A stretch of DNA of 58,947 nt from an uncultured Acetatifactor sp. (lineage in GTDB: Bacteria; Bacillota; Clostridia; Lachnospirales; Lachnospiraceae), in contig CANQWM010000005.1 in NCBI GenBank assembly GCA_947627535.1, positions 1-58,947 of the forward strand, written 5' to 3'. The translations under genes were made by a program, and so were the position numbers. Position 1 is the first letter of the stretch. Every line of letters starts with the position of its first letter. The notes under the pieces were generated by a model. That model did not search any database. It saw nothing but the letters and a program-made list of their open reading frames with translations, and was not told the origin of the DNA. Of the stretch, positions 33,756-42,601 are shown one piece after another.

Positions 33756-34613
33756 ATGGACGAATATCGGATAAAAGCACATGCAAAGATCAATCTTGGA
33801 TTGGACGTGCTCCGCCGGCGGCCCGACGGTTACCACGAGGTAAAAATGGTCATGCAGAGCATCGGGCTTTGCGACGAACTGACGCTTCAGAAAATTCCGG
33901 AGGGGATCCTTCTCACCACAGACGATCCGGAGCTCTCCTGCGGAGAAGACAATCTGGTCTTTCGGGCCGCAAAGCTTATGTTCTCCACCTTTTCTATCCC
34001 GGGCGGCGTTCACATCCATCTTCAGAAAAAGATTCCCATAGCCGCAGGCATGGCGGGCGGCAGCGCGGACGCCGCCGCCGCCCTGAAGGGAATCAGCCGC
34101 CTGTACGACCTGGAGACACCCCTTCCCAGGCTGATGGAGCTAGGCATGACGCTTGGCGCGGATGTCCCTTACTGTATCCTGGGCGGTACGGCACTTGCGG
34201 AAGGGATCGGAGAAAGGCTGACGCCCCTTACTCCCGCGCCGGATTTCTTTATCGTCGGCGCAAAACCGGACATCAGCGTCTCCACAAAATTTGTCTACGA
34301 ACATCTGGATGCCGCTGGGATCAAAAAACACCCGGACATTGACGGCATGGTCCTCTCCATAGAATCCGGAAGCCTTCAGGGGATCCTGGACCGCATGGGC
34401 AATGTGCTGGAAACGGTGACCGTCCCGGCCCATCCGGTGATCGATACCTTAAAACACAGGCTCAGAGAGCTGGGCGCGGTAAACAGCCTGATGAGCGGCA
34501 GCGGCCCCACGGTATTCGGCATTTTTCTGTCCGAGCGGATGGCGGAATTTGCATGTGAGCAGTTAAAAAGCGAACCGTCGGCAAAACAGGTCTTTCTGAC
34601 CACACCCACCTAG
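33756..34613 (+). CDS. ispE: 4-diphosphocytidyl-2-C-methyl-D-erythritol kinase
   Basis: GHMP-family kinase of the non-mevalonate isoprenoid pathway; it phosphorylates the 2-hydroxyl of CDP-methylerythritol. The 285-residue product begins with AHAKINLGLDVLRRRPDGYHEV, which holds the conserved catalytic Lys. It carries the ATP-binding PIAAGMAGGSADAAAAL loop at about residues 91-107 and a late LMSGSGPTVFGIF motif. It lies 13 bp upstream of the GntR regulator gene. Products of the pathway feed undecaprenyl phosphate for the wall and glycan genes in this window. Confidence 0.96.
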   Translation: MDEYRIKAHAKINLGLDVLRRRPDGYHEVKMVMQSIGLCDELTLQKIPEGILLTTDDPELSCGEDNLVFRAAKLMFSTFSIPGGVHIHLQKKIPIAAGMAGGSADAAAALKGISRLYDLETPLPRLMELGMTLGADVPYCILGGTALAEGIGERLTPLTPAPDFFIVGAKPDISVSTKFVYEHLDAAGIKKHPDIDGMVLSIESGSLQGILDRMGNVLETVTVPAHPVIDTLKHRLRELGAVNSLMSGSGPTVFGIFLSERMAEFACEQLKSEPSAKQVFLTTPT

Positions 34614-34626
34614 AAAGGCGGCGACT

Positions 34627-35316
34627 ATGCAGGAAACTTTTCAGACCAATATGGATGCTTTTCTCCCCCTGCGGGATGTGGTCTTTAATACGCTGCGCCA
34701 GGCCATCCTGATCGGCGAACTGAAACCGGGCGAACGTCTGATGGAGCTTCACCTTGCGGAGCGCCTTGGCGTAAGCCGCACTCCTATCCGGGAGGCGATC
34801 CACAAACTGGAGCGGGAAGGACTTGTCACCATTGTGCCCAGACGGGGCGCGGAGGTTGCCCAGATCACCGAGAAAAGCATGAACGACGTCCTGGAAGTGC
34901 GCCGCGCACTGGACGCCCTCTGTGTAGAGCTGGCCTGCGACCGCATTACAGAAGAGGAGCTGGCGGACCTGAAGGCAGCCTGCGACCGTTTTGAACAATG
35001 TGTCCGGACAGGGGACAGCAAAAGAATCGCCCAGGCGGACGTCGCCCTGCACGATATCATCGTCCGGGCCACAGGAAACCAGCGTCTGATCCAGCTGGTC
35101 AACAATCTCTCCGAGCAGATGTACCGGTATCGGTTTGAATATATTAAGGACAGCAGCCAGCACAAAACACTGGTGGAGGAACACAGGATCATCTATCAGA
35201 GCATTGTGCGGAAAGACAAAAAAACCGCGGCGGAGGCTGCCAGGACGCATATTGACAACCAGGAGAAAGCCATCATCCGGCAGATCCGGCTGGACAGGGC
35301 AGACCGCGCGGAGTAA
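34627..35316 (+). CDS. GntR-family transcriptional regulator with FCD ligand domain
   Basis: A 229-residue FadR-subfamily regulator. A winged helix-turn-helix at about 15-80 (GELKPGERLMELHLAERLGVSRTPIREAIHKLEREGLV) is followed by an all-helical FCD domain (about 90-220). Its histidines in ALHDII, EEHRII and RTHIDNQ fit the usual metal or ligand site. Such proteins sense small organic acids, often in sugar-acid or amino-acid metabolism. It lies between ispE and a small gene next to murI, with no catabolic operon beside it, so its target is unclear; it may act elsewhere on the chromosome. Confidence 0.92.
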   Translation: MQETFQTNMDAFLPLRDVVFNTLRQAILIGELKPGERLMELHLAERLGVSRTPIREAIHKLEREGLVTIVPRRGAEVAQITEKSMNDVLEVRRALDALCVELACDRITEEELADLKAACDRFEQCVRTGDSKRIAQADVALHDIIVRATGNQRLIQLVNNLSEQMYRYRFEYIKDSSQHKTLVEEHRIIYQSIVRKDKKTAAEAARTHIDNQEKAIIRQIRLDRADRAE

Positions 35317-35406
35317 TTTTTGAACCCATTTAAGAATAAACTGGAAAGACACGGGCAATAATCTCGATATTCCAGTCCCCCAGGGGACAGAAAACGAGGT
35401 GATTGC

Positions 35407-35697
35407 ATGAAAAAAAGATGGCTTGGAATCCGTATTGTGCGCGTTGCGGCCGCCCTGTGCGCGGCACTGGGCTGGTGGGGATTTCTTTATCCCGAACTGG
35501 CCCTTACCCCGGACACTGTCGTCCTCCGGATGAGCGACGACGGCGGAATCATGAGAGAACAGGCATATGACTGGGAATTTGACAGCGCTCTGTACCGGGA
35601 TCTGCTGGACGCCGGTCCGGAAAGGATCACGTTCCGCAGCAGACTCGTAACGGATTTCGGCTTACTTCTGGAGGCATTGGAGCATGGAGACAGATAA
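35407..35697 (+). CDS. Small N-terminally anchored protein of unknown function
   Basis: A 96-residue protein with a basic start and one hydrophobic segment (about 9-28), then an acidic outer domain of some 65 residues rich in Asp and Arg. There is no lipobox and no named family. GAGGTG lies five bases before the ATG. The 3' end overlaps murI by 14 bp, so the two are probably coupled in translation. Position beside murI hints at an envelope role, but nothing in the sequence proves it. Confidence 0.65.
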   Translation: MKKRWLGIRIVRVAAALCAALGWWGFLYPELALTPDTVVLRMSDDGGIMREQAYDWEFDSALYRDLLDAGPERITFRSRLVTDFGLLLEALEHGDR

Positions 35698-36520
35698 CGG
35701 ACTTCAAAGAAACGCCCCCATAGGGGTTTTTGATTCCGGCGTTGGCGGGTTGACCGTATTTCGGGAGATCATGCGCCAGATCCCCAATGAAAAAATCATA
35801 TACTTCGGCGATACCGCCCGGGTTCCTTACGGCAGCAAATCCCGGGAAACCGTCACGCGGTATTCCGAACAGATCGTCCGGTTTCTTCGCACTTTTCATG
35901 TCAAGACCATTGTGGTTGCCTGCAACACGGCCAGCGCCTGCGCGCTGGATACGCTGGAACAGGACATTGACATTCCGATAATCGGCGTGGTCAAGCCAGG
36001 CGCAAGGGCCGCCGTTGACGTTACCAAAAACGGACGAATCGGCGTGATCGGCACGGAAGCTACCATTGGGAGCCAGATCTATACGGAATACATAAGTAAA
36101 CTGAACAGAAACGTGACGATCTACGGCAGGGCGTGTCCCCTCTTCGTTCCTCTGGTGGAGGAGGGGCTTCTGGAGGATCCCGTCACAGACGAAATTGCAA
36201 GACGGTATCTGGCGGAGCTGATCGATATTGACATTGACACCCTGCTCCTCGGCTGTACCCATTATCCCCTGATCCGCTCCACCCTTTCCCGAATCGTCGG
36301 CGACAGGGTCACCCTGGTGAATCCCGCATACGAAACCGCCCTGGAGTTAAAGAACATGCTGCGGGAAATGGACCTGCTGAATGAGGATCCGCCGGGGCTG
36401 GGCGCGAACCAGTACCGTTTTTATGTCAGCGACAAAGCCGATAAATTTGTCCGCTTTGCCAATTCCATCATCAAATATGGCATTCTCTCGGCAAAGGCCG
36501 TAAACATTGAGGAATACTGA
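35684..36520 (+). CDS. murI: Glutamate racemase
   Basis: Makes D-glutamate for peptidoglycan stem peptides from L-glutamate, without cofactor. The product is 278 residues. Both catalytic cysteines are present: Cys80 in VACNTA and Cys191 in LLGCTHYP. Asp17 in the GVFDSGVGGLT opening is also conserved, as is YFGDTARVPYG. The start overlaps the preceding small gene by 14 bp and the DUF1934 gene follows after 19 bp. This order is compatible with a shared transcript. No anomalies. Confidence 0.96.
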   Translation: METDNGLQRNAPIGVFDSGVGGLTVFREIMRQIPNEKIIYFGDTARVPYGSKSRETVTRYSEQIVRFLRTFHVKTIVVACNTASACALDTLEQDIDIPIIGVVKPGARAAVDVTKNGRIGVIGTEATIGSQIYTEYISKLNRNVTIYGRACPLFVPLVEEGLLEDPVTDEIARRYLAELIDIDIDTLLLGCTHYPLIRSTLSRIVGDRVTLVNPAYETALELKNMLREMDLLNEDPPGLGANQYRFYVSDKADKFVRFANSIIKYGILSAKAVNIEEY

Positions 36521-36539
36521 GCCGGAAAGGTACATTTCC

Positions 36540-36962
36540 ATGGAAAAACGGGTTTTTCTTACCCTCATCGGCCGCCAGCGCACCCCGGAAGGAGATAAGA
36601 CCGTTACGGAGCTGTCCGCGGAGGCGCAGTGCAGCGGACGCAACGGAGCGCTTTATCTTCTCTATGAGGAAAGAACGCAGGATGGCGGCCTGATCAGGAA
36701 CCGGATAAAATACAGGAAACCGCTGCTGGAGCTGACAAAAAAAGGGGCGGTAAATACTCATATGATCTTTGAACCCGGCCGGGAGCACATGACGGATTAC
36801 GCGACTCCTCTCGGCCTGCTGCGATTCGGCGTCCGAACCACCGCCGTTGAAGCGGACTGTCAGACGGACCAGGCAAGGATATCCGCCCGCTACACGCTGA
36901 CAGACCAGGGTGAGCCTGTCTCTCACTGTGAAATTGATATTTTAGTTCAGGTCAGAGGTTAA
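36540..36962 (+). CDS. DUF1934 (YwiB-like) beta-barrel protein
   Basis: A 140-residue soluble protein of the DUF1934 family, small lipocalin-like barrels of unknown function common in Firmicutes. Family-type features are the opening KRVFLTLIGRQ, an LYLLYEE segment and the THMIFEPGREHMTDYATPLGLLRFGVRT core. The ATG at 36540 is chosen for GGAAAGG upstream; an earlier ATG inside murI lacks a site. Its TAA stop doubles as the -35 element of the SigD-type promoter for the next gene. In B. subtilis the homologue lies beside argS, which is not the case here. Confidence 0.82.
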   Translation: MEKRVFLTLIGRQRTPEGDKTVTELSAEAQCSGRNGALYLLYEERTQDGGLIRNRIKYRKPLLELTKKGAVNTHMIFEPGREHMTDYATPLGLLRFGVRTTAVEADCQTDQARISARYTLTDQGEPVSHCEIDILVQVRG

Positions 36963-36986
36963 CTTTTCATTCTTTCAGACCGATAT
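36960..36986 (+). promoter_or_regulatory. SigD (motility sigma)-type promoter
   Basis: TAAC, exactly 15 bp, then ACCGATAT, against the SigD/FliA consensus TAAA-N15-GCCGATAT (two mismatches in twelve). The first three bases are the stop codon of the DUF1934 gene. The next ATG is 75 bp downstream. Confidence 0.6.
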
Positions 36987-37061
36987 ATAGTGTAAGATCA
37001 TGGATGATGTTGCGCCCGGCGACGGGTAGAAGTGGCGTTTTTCGCCGGAAAGAGGGAAAAA

Positions 37062-37706
37062 ATGAGTGTAAACGGAGTTACATCGACACAGGCCGCGGCT
37101 GCCTACAGCTACAATACGATCGACACGAAAGCCGCTGAAGAGACCAAAGCTGCAGATGCAGCGGAAGAAAAGAAGGAGGATTCCGGCGTTATTTACGAGC
37201 CTTCCGCAGAAGCGCAGGCTGCTTCCTCCGCAAAGAAAACATATACACCTGACACAAATTTGATCAATAAGCTGAAGGCGGACGCCGAAGCCCGCACCGC
37301 TCAGCTGCGCAGTCTGGTGGAAAAGATGATGGGCGGACAGGCCAACGCTTACGGAAAGGCCAACGATATCTGGCAGTTCTTACGTTCCGGCAACTATACC
37401 GTGGATCCTGCCACAAAGCTGCAGGCGCAGGCAGATATCGCGGAAGACGGTTACTGGGGCGTGAAGCAGACCTCCGACAGGATCATTGATTTCGCAAACG
37501 CGCTGACTGGCGGCGACCCCGACAAGATCGAGGAAATGCGCGACGCCTTTAAAAAGGGCTTTAAGCAGGCGGAAAGGGCCTGGGGCGGATCCCTTCCCGA
37601 TATCTCCCAGCGTACTTACGACGCTGTAATGGAGAAATTTGATAAAATGGCCGAAGAGGCAAAGGCAGCGGCCCAGACTGCCCAGGAGGAAGATCCCACC
37701 AAATAG
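37062..37706 (+). CDS. Helical protein of unknown function behind a SigD-type promoter
   Basis: A 214-residue soluble protein without signal peptide or membrane helix. The N-terminal 65 residues are low-complexity (Ala, Glu, Lys, Thr, Ser) and probably unstructured. The remainder is helical and contains a strikingly regular core: GQANAYGKANDIWQFL, then DIAEDGYWGVKQTSDRIIDFANALTGGDP and FKKGFKQAERAWGGSLPDIS. I recall similar proteins of unassigned function in Lachnospiraceae. AGAGGG before the ATG at 37062 fixes the start. It is isolated from the upstream genes by its own promoter and ends at a strong terminator. Expression with the motility regulon is inferred from the promoter. Confidence 0.72.
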   Translation: MSVNGVTSTQAAAAYSYNTIDTKAAEETKAADAAEEKKEDSGVIYEPSAEAQAASSAKKTYTPDTNLINKLKADAEARTAQLRSLVEKMMGGQANAYGKANDIWQFLRSGNYTVDPATKLQAQADIAEDGYWGVKQTSDRIIDFANALTGGDPDKIEEMRDAFKKGFKQAERAWGGSLPDISQRTYDAVMEKFDKMAEEAKAAAQTAQEEDPTK

Positions 37707-37731
37707 TGTGGAAAACAAAGCGATAGAAAGA

Positions 37732-37765
37732 CAGCCATACCCGGATTGATTTCCGGATATGGCTG
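37732..37765 (+). terminator. Intrinsic terminator after the SigD-promoted gene
   Basis: Paired blocks CAGCCATA/TATGGCTG and CCGGA/TCCGG with one mismatch between them, followed by TTTTTTT on the plus strand. Confidence 0.88.
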
Positions 37766-37836
37766 TTTTTTTGCCTGTCATGCAAAAATTCCCGCATAGC
37801 TACAGAAAACTATGGTTCAGCCCTCGGCAGCAATAT

Positions 37837-39387
37837 TCAGCCGCCCTTTACCACCAGCAGCTTCTGGCCAGGGATCAGTTCGTCGCTGTCCAGGGAATTT
37901 AATTCCCGCAGCGTCTCCACAGGCACGTAATATTTCTTTCCGATGTTCCAGAGGTTATCTCCCGGTTTTACCACATACGCTGCCATACCGGGCAGACTGC
38001 TCATCCTGCCGCTGTCCAGCTCGGAGACCGTCACCTGTCCGATCAGCTCCACGGGAATGCTCTTAAACACCACCGTGGAAAAGCTTAAGACTGCCTTTAC
38101 ATCCATCTCTTCCCCGTCCAGCATGGTGACCTGCAGCTGTTCCACCTCCGCATGCACCTTTCCCAGATCCTCCGGTGCAATATCGGGAACCTCCAGTGTA
38201 TAACGGTACGGGATCTGCGCCTGGGTACATCCGTAGGGAGCATCGTCCTCCCCGGTGATGTAAAGCACCTTCACAGCCAGACTCCCCTGAAGCAGGATTC
38301 CATTCTCCACGACGCTCTGCTGTTCCGGAGAGACACTCCCCTCGCTGTGCAGAAGCTGCAGGACGCTGCTCCCATTGACACGGACCCTGTCCGTGACCTT
38401 CGTCTTTCCCGTTACCCTGGCAAGCAGTCTGCGCAGGCTGGCCCGATGGGAAACCGTGCTGATCTCGCTGGATACACCGTAAATGTCCGATATGATCTCC
38501 AGCTTTTCCTCCTCGTAGACGCGCACGGAAATATCCAATACCAGCTCCAGCCCGATACTGCGCTCTTCTCCGTCAAAATCCGGACGCATGACCAGCTCCT
38601 GCTGGCCCATGTGATACCGGATATCCGGCATCATCCCTTCCCTGCATCCATGGCATTCCAGCTCGCCGCTGAAAGGGATCGTGGTTTCAAAGGGCCGGAT
38701 GGGATGCTCCTCTCCCTCTCCTTCATACAGAAGGAAAAAATGCAGGTCCCCTGAGACGCCAAGCTTTTCCTCCATAGCCTTAAACTCCACATCTCCCAGA
38801 GAAAGGTTGCTCCAAAGGATCTGGAAAATATTGGGATAATTGGAGGGCAGCGTCACTTCCTCCTTCAGCCGGAAAATATCGTTTTTGCAAATTGCAATCT
38901 GTGCAAGCTCAAGGGACATCTGGCGGTACTCCGCCTTCTCTTCCCCGTGCAGCGCGACGGGGGCCTCTTCGTCGTAAAGTTCTTCCACTCTGGCCGTCAG
39001 GGTGATCAGGGACTGCACATTCAGCTTTCTTGTGTTGATGATCCCCACCGTCAGGTCCTCCACCTCTCCCTCTACCGTCACAGTGTCTGTGGGCGCCGCG
39101 CCCTGAAGATTGATCTTCTCTTCAAAGGGGAGCTTTCCTTCCAGCACGGCAAGACTGCTGCCCTCCTCCGCGGTATGGTACAGCACGCGGTAACACAGCC
39201 GTCCCTTCACTGTGACGCAGTCTGTTCCCGGCCGGATCTCATCGACGGCAATCTCTCCCCTCTCCAGATTCAGCGTACTCACATCAGGCTTATTCTCGGG
39301 CATGTTCACATCATCTTCCAGGGCAAACTGGGTGACCGCTTCCGCTCTGACGCGATCCATATGTATGTTTCTTCGTATCAGCTCCAC
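37837..39387 (-). CDS. sipL: SipL-type spore morphogenesis protein (DUF3794 repeats plus LysM)
   Basis: A 516-residue protein with the layout of clostridial SipL, the SpoIVA partner needed to assemble spore coat around the forespore. It has several DUF3794-type beta modules (about 35-460) and a C-terminal LysM domain (the last 50 residues, YVVKPGDNLWNIGKKYY onward). A GTG start at 39387 is chosen because GGAGG lies exactly seven bases upstream. The ATG six codons earlier would place that site inside the gene. A SigmaE-like promoter candidate (39421-39449) agrees with mother-cell expression. The LysM probably contacts SpoIVA rather than wall, as shown in C. difficile. Confidence 0.85.
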   Translation of the reverse strand: MELIRRNIHMDRVRAEAVTQFALEDDVNMPENKPDVSTLNLERGEIAVDEIRPGTDCVTVKGRLCYRVLYHTAEEGSSLAVLEGKLPFEEKINLQGAAPTDTVTVEGEVEDLTVGIINTRKLNVQSLITLTARVEELYDEEAPVALHGEEKAEYRQMSLELAQIAICKNDIFRLKEEVTLPSNYPNIFQILWSNLSLGDVEFKAMEEKLGVSGDLHFFLLYEGEGEEHPIRPFETTIPFSGELECHGCREGMMPDIRYHMGQQELVMRPDFDGEERSIGLELVLDISVRVYEEEKLEIISDIYGVSSEISTVSHRASLRRLLARVTGKTKVTDRVRVNGSSVLQLLHSEGSVSPEQQSVVENGILLQGSLAVKVLYITGEDDAPYGCTQAQIPYRYTLEVPDIAPEDLGKVHAEVEQLQVTMLDGEEMDVKAVLSFSTVVFKSIPVELIGQVTVSELDSGRMSSLPGMAAYVVKPGDNLWNIGKKYYVPVETLRELNSLDSDELIPGQKLLVVKGG

Positions 39388-39420
39388 AAAAATACCTCCA
39401 GACATATACTGATATAAGTA

Positions 39421-39449
39421 TATATATGAAGGTATCCTGAAATATATGT
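39421..39449 (-). promoter_or_regulatory. SigmaE-like promoter candidate for sipL
   Basis: On the minus strand ACATATA, 14 bp, then CATATATA. It is a partial match to GHATATT-N14-CATACAHT, with the same spacing as the spoIIID candidate. The AT-rich surroundings make chance matches likely. Confidence 0.35.
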
Positions 39450-39454
39450 TTGAT

Positions 39455-40363
39455 TCAGTCTTCCACAGCGCCGATCAGGTCACTTATATTTTCCACATCA
39501 TGCCGCCGCATGTAATACTCGATTCCGTCCAGCACAACCTCTGTGGTACAAGGATCCACAAAGTTCATGGCGCCCACGCTGACCGCGCTGGCTCCCGCCA
39601 GTAGAAATTCTACAGCGTCCTCCCCGTTGGCAATGCCGCCCATGCCGATAATAGGGATCTTCACCGCCCGTGCCGCCTGATAGACCATGCGCACCGCTAT
39701 GGGCTTGATGGCGGGACCACTCAGCCCGCCGGTCCTGTTTGCAAGGGCGAATTTCCGTTTATGGATATCAATCTTCATGCCCGTGATCGTGTTGATCAGA
39801 GAAAGCGCATCCGCACCCGCTTCCTCTGCCGCCTTTGCCATCTTAGCAATGTCCGTGACATTGGGACTCAGCTTCATAATGACAGGCTGCCTGGCATGGC
39901 GTTTGATCTCCCGGGTAATCCCGGACAGAGCATCCGCATTCTGGCCGAAGGCAATAGCGCCTTCTTTTACGTTGGGACAGGAGACGTTGATCTCCAGCAT
40001 CGCCACCGCCGGCTCGTCCCCAAGCCGTTCCACCACATCCACATAATCCTGCACCGTCCTGCCACAGACATTGACAATGATCTTTGTGTCAAACTGCTTC
40101 AAAAAAGGGATGTCCCTCTCCAGAAAAACATCTATGCCCGGATTCTGAAGTCCGATGGCGTTCAGCATACCGCCGTAGACCTCCGCCACCCTGGGGGTGG
40201 GATTCCCCGGCCATGGCACATTTGCCACCCCTTTTGTGACCACCGCGCCCAGCCTGTTCAGATCCACAAACTCGGCATATTCCATGCCGGACCCGAAGGT
40301 TCCGGAGGCTGTCATCACAGGATTTTTGAAAGTCACACCCGCGATCGTTATCTGCGTATTCAT
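39455..40363 (-). CDS. pyrD: Dihydroorotate dehydrogenase B, catalytic subunit
   Basis: FMN enzyme of de novo pyrimidine synthesis: dihydroorotate to orotate, with NAD as final acceptor through PyrK. The 302-residue product carries the class 1 catalytic Cys129 in NVSCPNVKEG. The FMN-phosphate loop is in GMGGIANGEDAVEFLLAGASAVSVGA. A TASGTFGSGMEYAE opening is also typical of class 1B. It lies 41 bp downstream of pyrK and is the last of three pyr genes. No anomaly. Confidence 0.97.
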   Translation of the reverse strand: MNTQITIAGVTFKNPVMTASGTFGSGMEYAEFVDLNRLGAVVTKGVANVPWPGNPTPRVAEVYGGMLNAIGLQNPGIDVFLERDIPFLKQFDTKIIVNVCGRTVQDYVDVVERLGDEPAVAMLEINVSCPNVKEGAIAFGQNADALSGITREIKRHARQPVIMKLSPNVTDIAKMAKAAEEAGADALSLINTITGMKIDIHKRKFALANRTGGLSGPAIKPIAVRMVYQAARAVKIPIIGMGGIANGEDAVEFLLAGASAVSVGAMNFVDPCTTEVVLDGIEYYMRRHDVENISDLIGAVED

Positions 40364-40404
40364 AAAACCTCTTTTCCGCCGGCCGAAAGGTCAGCATATT
40401 TTCC

Positions 40405-41193
40405 TCATATATCCACTTCATCCGCCTCAAAGACAGGACCATCCGTACAGATGCGCGCGTTGTTTACGTTGGTATGGTGATGCACCTGATTTGTCTTCAC
40501 AACACAGCCCAGACAGGCTCCCACACCGCAGGCCATACGCTCCTCCAGGGAGATGTACGCCGGGATCCCCTTCTCCTGCGCATAGGCCTTTACCGCCCTC
40601 AGCATCGGCATAGGGCCGCAGGCATAAATAAGGTCGGCCTCTATCCGCTTCTGCCGGACGGCATCCAGAACGTTGCCCTTCGTCCCCACGCTGCCGTCCT
40701 CTGTGGCCACATGCACCGTGCCATACTGCGCAAGATCTCTCTGCAAAAATCCGGCCGTGTTGCAGTTCTGGTATCCCACCACGATCTGTTTTTCCGCCTT
40801 CAGACGTTTCGCCAGCTCCAAAAGGGGCGGAATGCCGATCCCTCCGCCTATGAGAAGTGTCCTCTTCCCTTCTCCCTTTTCCAGCGGGAATCCGTTTCCC
40901 AGCGGTCCCAGAACAGTAACGTATCCCAGACCGTCATTCGGTCTGCGCAGGGACATTTCATGGGTTCCCGCACCGGCAATCCGATAGACGATACGCAGCG
41001 CCGTCCTGTCCGCATTCACCTCGCAGATACTTAAGGGTCTGGGAAGCAAAAGACTTTTGTCCTTCAGAAATACACCTATAAACTGTCCGGGATTGATCTC
41101 GGGCAGCTTCTGGACCGGCTGAATCCACATGTCATAAATTGCGGGAGCAATCTCCCGGTTAATGATCACTTCCGCCGATACCCTTCTCTTCAT
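40405..41193 (-). CDS. pyrK: Dihydroorotate dehydrogenase B, electron-transfer subunit
   Basis: Iron-sulfur flavoprotein (262 residues) that passes electrons from PyrD to NAD. It has an N-terminal FAD domain with LPRPLSIC (50-57), an NAD-binding segment TLLIGGGIGIPPLLELAKRL, and a C-terminal [2Fe-2S] site of four cysteines (Cys222, 227, 230 and 249). The ATG at 41193 overlaps the pyrC stop as ATGA; the longer open frame upstream lies inside pyrC and is not used. GAAAGG precedes the start. Together with pyrD it confirms the NAD-linked 1B type. Confidence 0.97.
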   Translation of the reverse strand: MKRRVSAEVIINREIAPAIYDMWIQPVQKLPEINPGQFIGVFLKDKSLLLPRPLSICEVNADRTALRIVYRIAGAGTHEMSLRRPNDGLGYVTVLGPLGNGFPLEKGEGKRTLLIGGGIGIPPLLELAKRLKAEKQIVVGYQNCNTAGFLQRDLAQYGTVHVATEDGSVGTKGNVLDAVRQKRIEADLIYACGPMPMLRAVKAYAQEKGIPAYISLEERMACGVGACLGCVVKTNQVHHHTNVNNARICTDGPVFEADEVDI

Positions 41194-42482
41194 GTCCTTT
41201 CGCCCCTTTCTTTTTTCGCCCTGTAGACCTCCACGCCGGAAGCGATGGTCCTTACCACCTTTCCCTTCAGGCTCCATCCCGTAAAGGGCGTATTGTCCGC
41301 CTTCGATGCATAATCGCCCGGCACCATACGCGCGTAGGTATCGATCAGGATCAAATCGGCAGGACCGCCCTCCTCCAGATATCCCGCATCCAGATGGTAC
41401 AGAGCGGCTGGGTTCGTGCTCATCAGCCGCAGCAGCTGACACATGGTGAGATACCCTTTGTCCACCAGCTCTGTGATTCCCAGCGCCAGCGCCGTCTCCA
41501 GACCGATAATGCCGCTGGGCGCCTGAATAACAGGCTCCGCCTTCTCCTCCGCGGTATGGGGCGCATGATCCGTTGCGATCATATCGATAGTACCGTCCAC
41601 CAGCCCCCGGATGATCTCCATCCTGTCCTCTTCCCTGCGCAGGGGCGGATTCATCTTTGCCAGAGAACCATACCTTTCCACCGCCTGCTCCGTTAAAGTA
41701 AAGTGATGGGGCGTGGCCTCCGCGTGGATATTGGTTCCCCTCTCCCTGGCCTTCCGCACAAGCTCCACGCTCTCCGCGGCGCTGATATGCTGGATATTGA
41801 CGCTCGCCCCGGTCTCAAGAGCCAGCTTTAGATCCCGTTCCACAAGCGTACTCTCCGCCTCCCGGGGCGATCCCGTAATACCAAGCTTCTCGCTGGCCTC
41901 CCCATGATTGATCCCGTTTTCCGAAATAAGCGCCGGATCCTCCTCGTGAAAGCTGACGGGCAGATCCAGCGCCGCCGCCTGTTCCATGGCCGCCCGCACG
42001 ATCTTTTCATCCGTCAGCGGCCTTCCGTCATCGGTAAATCCCGCCGCGCCGGCCTCGGCCAGCTCCTTCATGGGCGTCAGCTCTCTCCCCTGCATCCCCA
42101 CCGTCACACTGGCACAGGCGTAAACATGGATCCCCGTCTCCCGGCCCCGCTTAAGCACATATTGAAGCGTATCTTTATTATCCACAGGCGGCTTTGTGTT
42201 TGCCATCATCACTACCGAAGTATAACCGCCCTTCGCCGCGGCGGCCGCGCCGGTGGCAATATCCTCTTTCCTGGTAAAGCCCGGCTCTCTGAAATGCACA
42301 TGCACATCCACCAGCCCGGGCGCAACCAGAAGCCCCTCCGCGTCGATCACTCTGCAGCGGCTGGAGGGAGCCGCGAGCTTTTTCCCTATCTTCAGGATCC
42401 TGTCTTTATCCGTCAGAATATCGTATTTCCCGTCCCTGCCGGATTTTGGGTCAATCATATACCCGTTTTTGATCAGCAGCAT
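41190..42482 (-). CDS. pyrC: Dihydroorotase
   Basis: Zinc amidohydrolase that closes carbamoyl-aspartate to dihydroorotate. It is 430 residues, the type I (PyrC/AllB-like) length. Metal-binding motifs are visible: DVHVHFREPG, the NIQHISAAESVELV and EATPHHFTLTE stretches, and the ATDHAPH motif with its catalytic Asp. The DVHVHFREPG motif separates it from hydantoinases only together with context; the pyrK-pyrD neighbours make dihydroorotase the best call. It is the first gene of the three-gene operon and translationally coupled to pyrK. No PyrR attenuator is evident upstream. Confidence 0.95.
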   Translation of the reverse strand: MLLIKNGYMIDPKSGRDGKYDILTDKDRILKIGKKLAAPSSRCRVIDAEGLLVAPGLVDVHVHFREPGFTRKEDIATGAAAAAKGGYTSVVMMANTKPPVDNKDTLQYVLKRGRETGIHVYACASVTVGMQGRELTPMKELAEAGAAGFTDDGRPLTDEKIVRAAMEQAAALDLPVSFHEEDPALISENGINHGEASEKLGITGSPREAESTLVERDLKLALETGASVNIQHISAAESVELVRKARERGTNIHAEATPHHFTLTEQAVERYGSLAKMNPPLRREEDRMEIIRGLVDGTIDMIATDHAPHTAEEKAEPVIQAPSGIIGLETALALGITELVDKGYLTMCQLLRLMSTNPAALYHLDAGYLEEGGPADLILIDTYARMVPGDYASKADNTPFTGWSLKGKVVRTIASGVEVYRAKKERGERT

Positions 42483-42534
42483 AAGAGCCTCCCCGAAACC
42501 TTTTTCTACAGTTTATCACGAATCCGGAAAAAAG

Positions 42535-42565
42535 AAAAGAGCCGCAGTAGATCCGCCGCTCTTTT
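42535..42565 (-). terminator. Terminator after the PrcB-like lipoprotein gene
   Basis: AAAAGAGC and GCTCTTTT arms enclose a 15-nt loop. On the minus strand CTTTTTT follows. It also separates this gene from the pyr operon. Confidence 0.7.
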
Positions 42566-42601
42566 AAAAAACGCCCCGTTCGGGACACCTTCGGCCTTTC
42601 T

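Noticed and set aside
41194..41442. N-terminal extension of pyrK inside pyrC
   Set aside because: It overlaps the end of pyrC in another frame; the ATGA junction at 41190-41193 is the normal coupled start.
42483..42601. PyrR-type attenuator upstream of pyrC
   Set aside because: The hairpin there ends the opposite PrcB-like gene and the conserved PyrR-binding loop is not visible.
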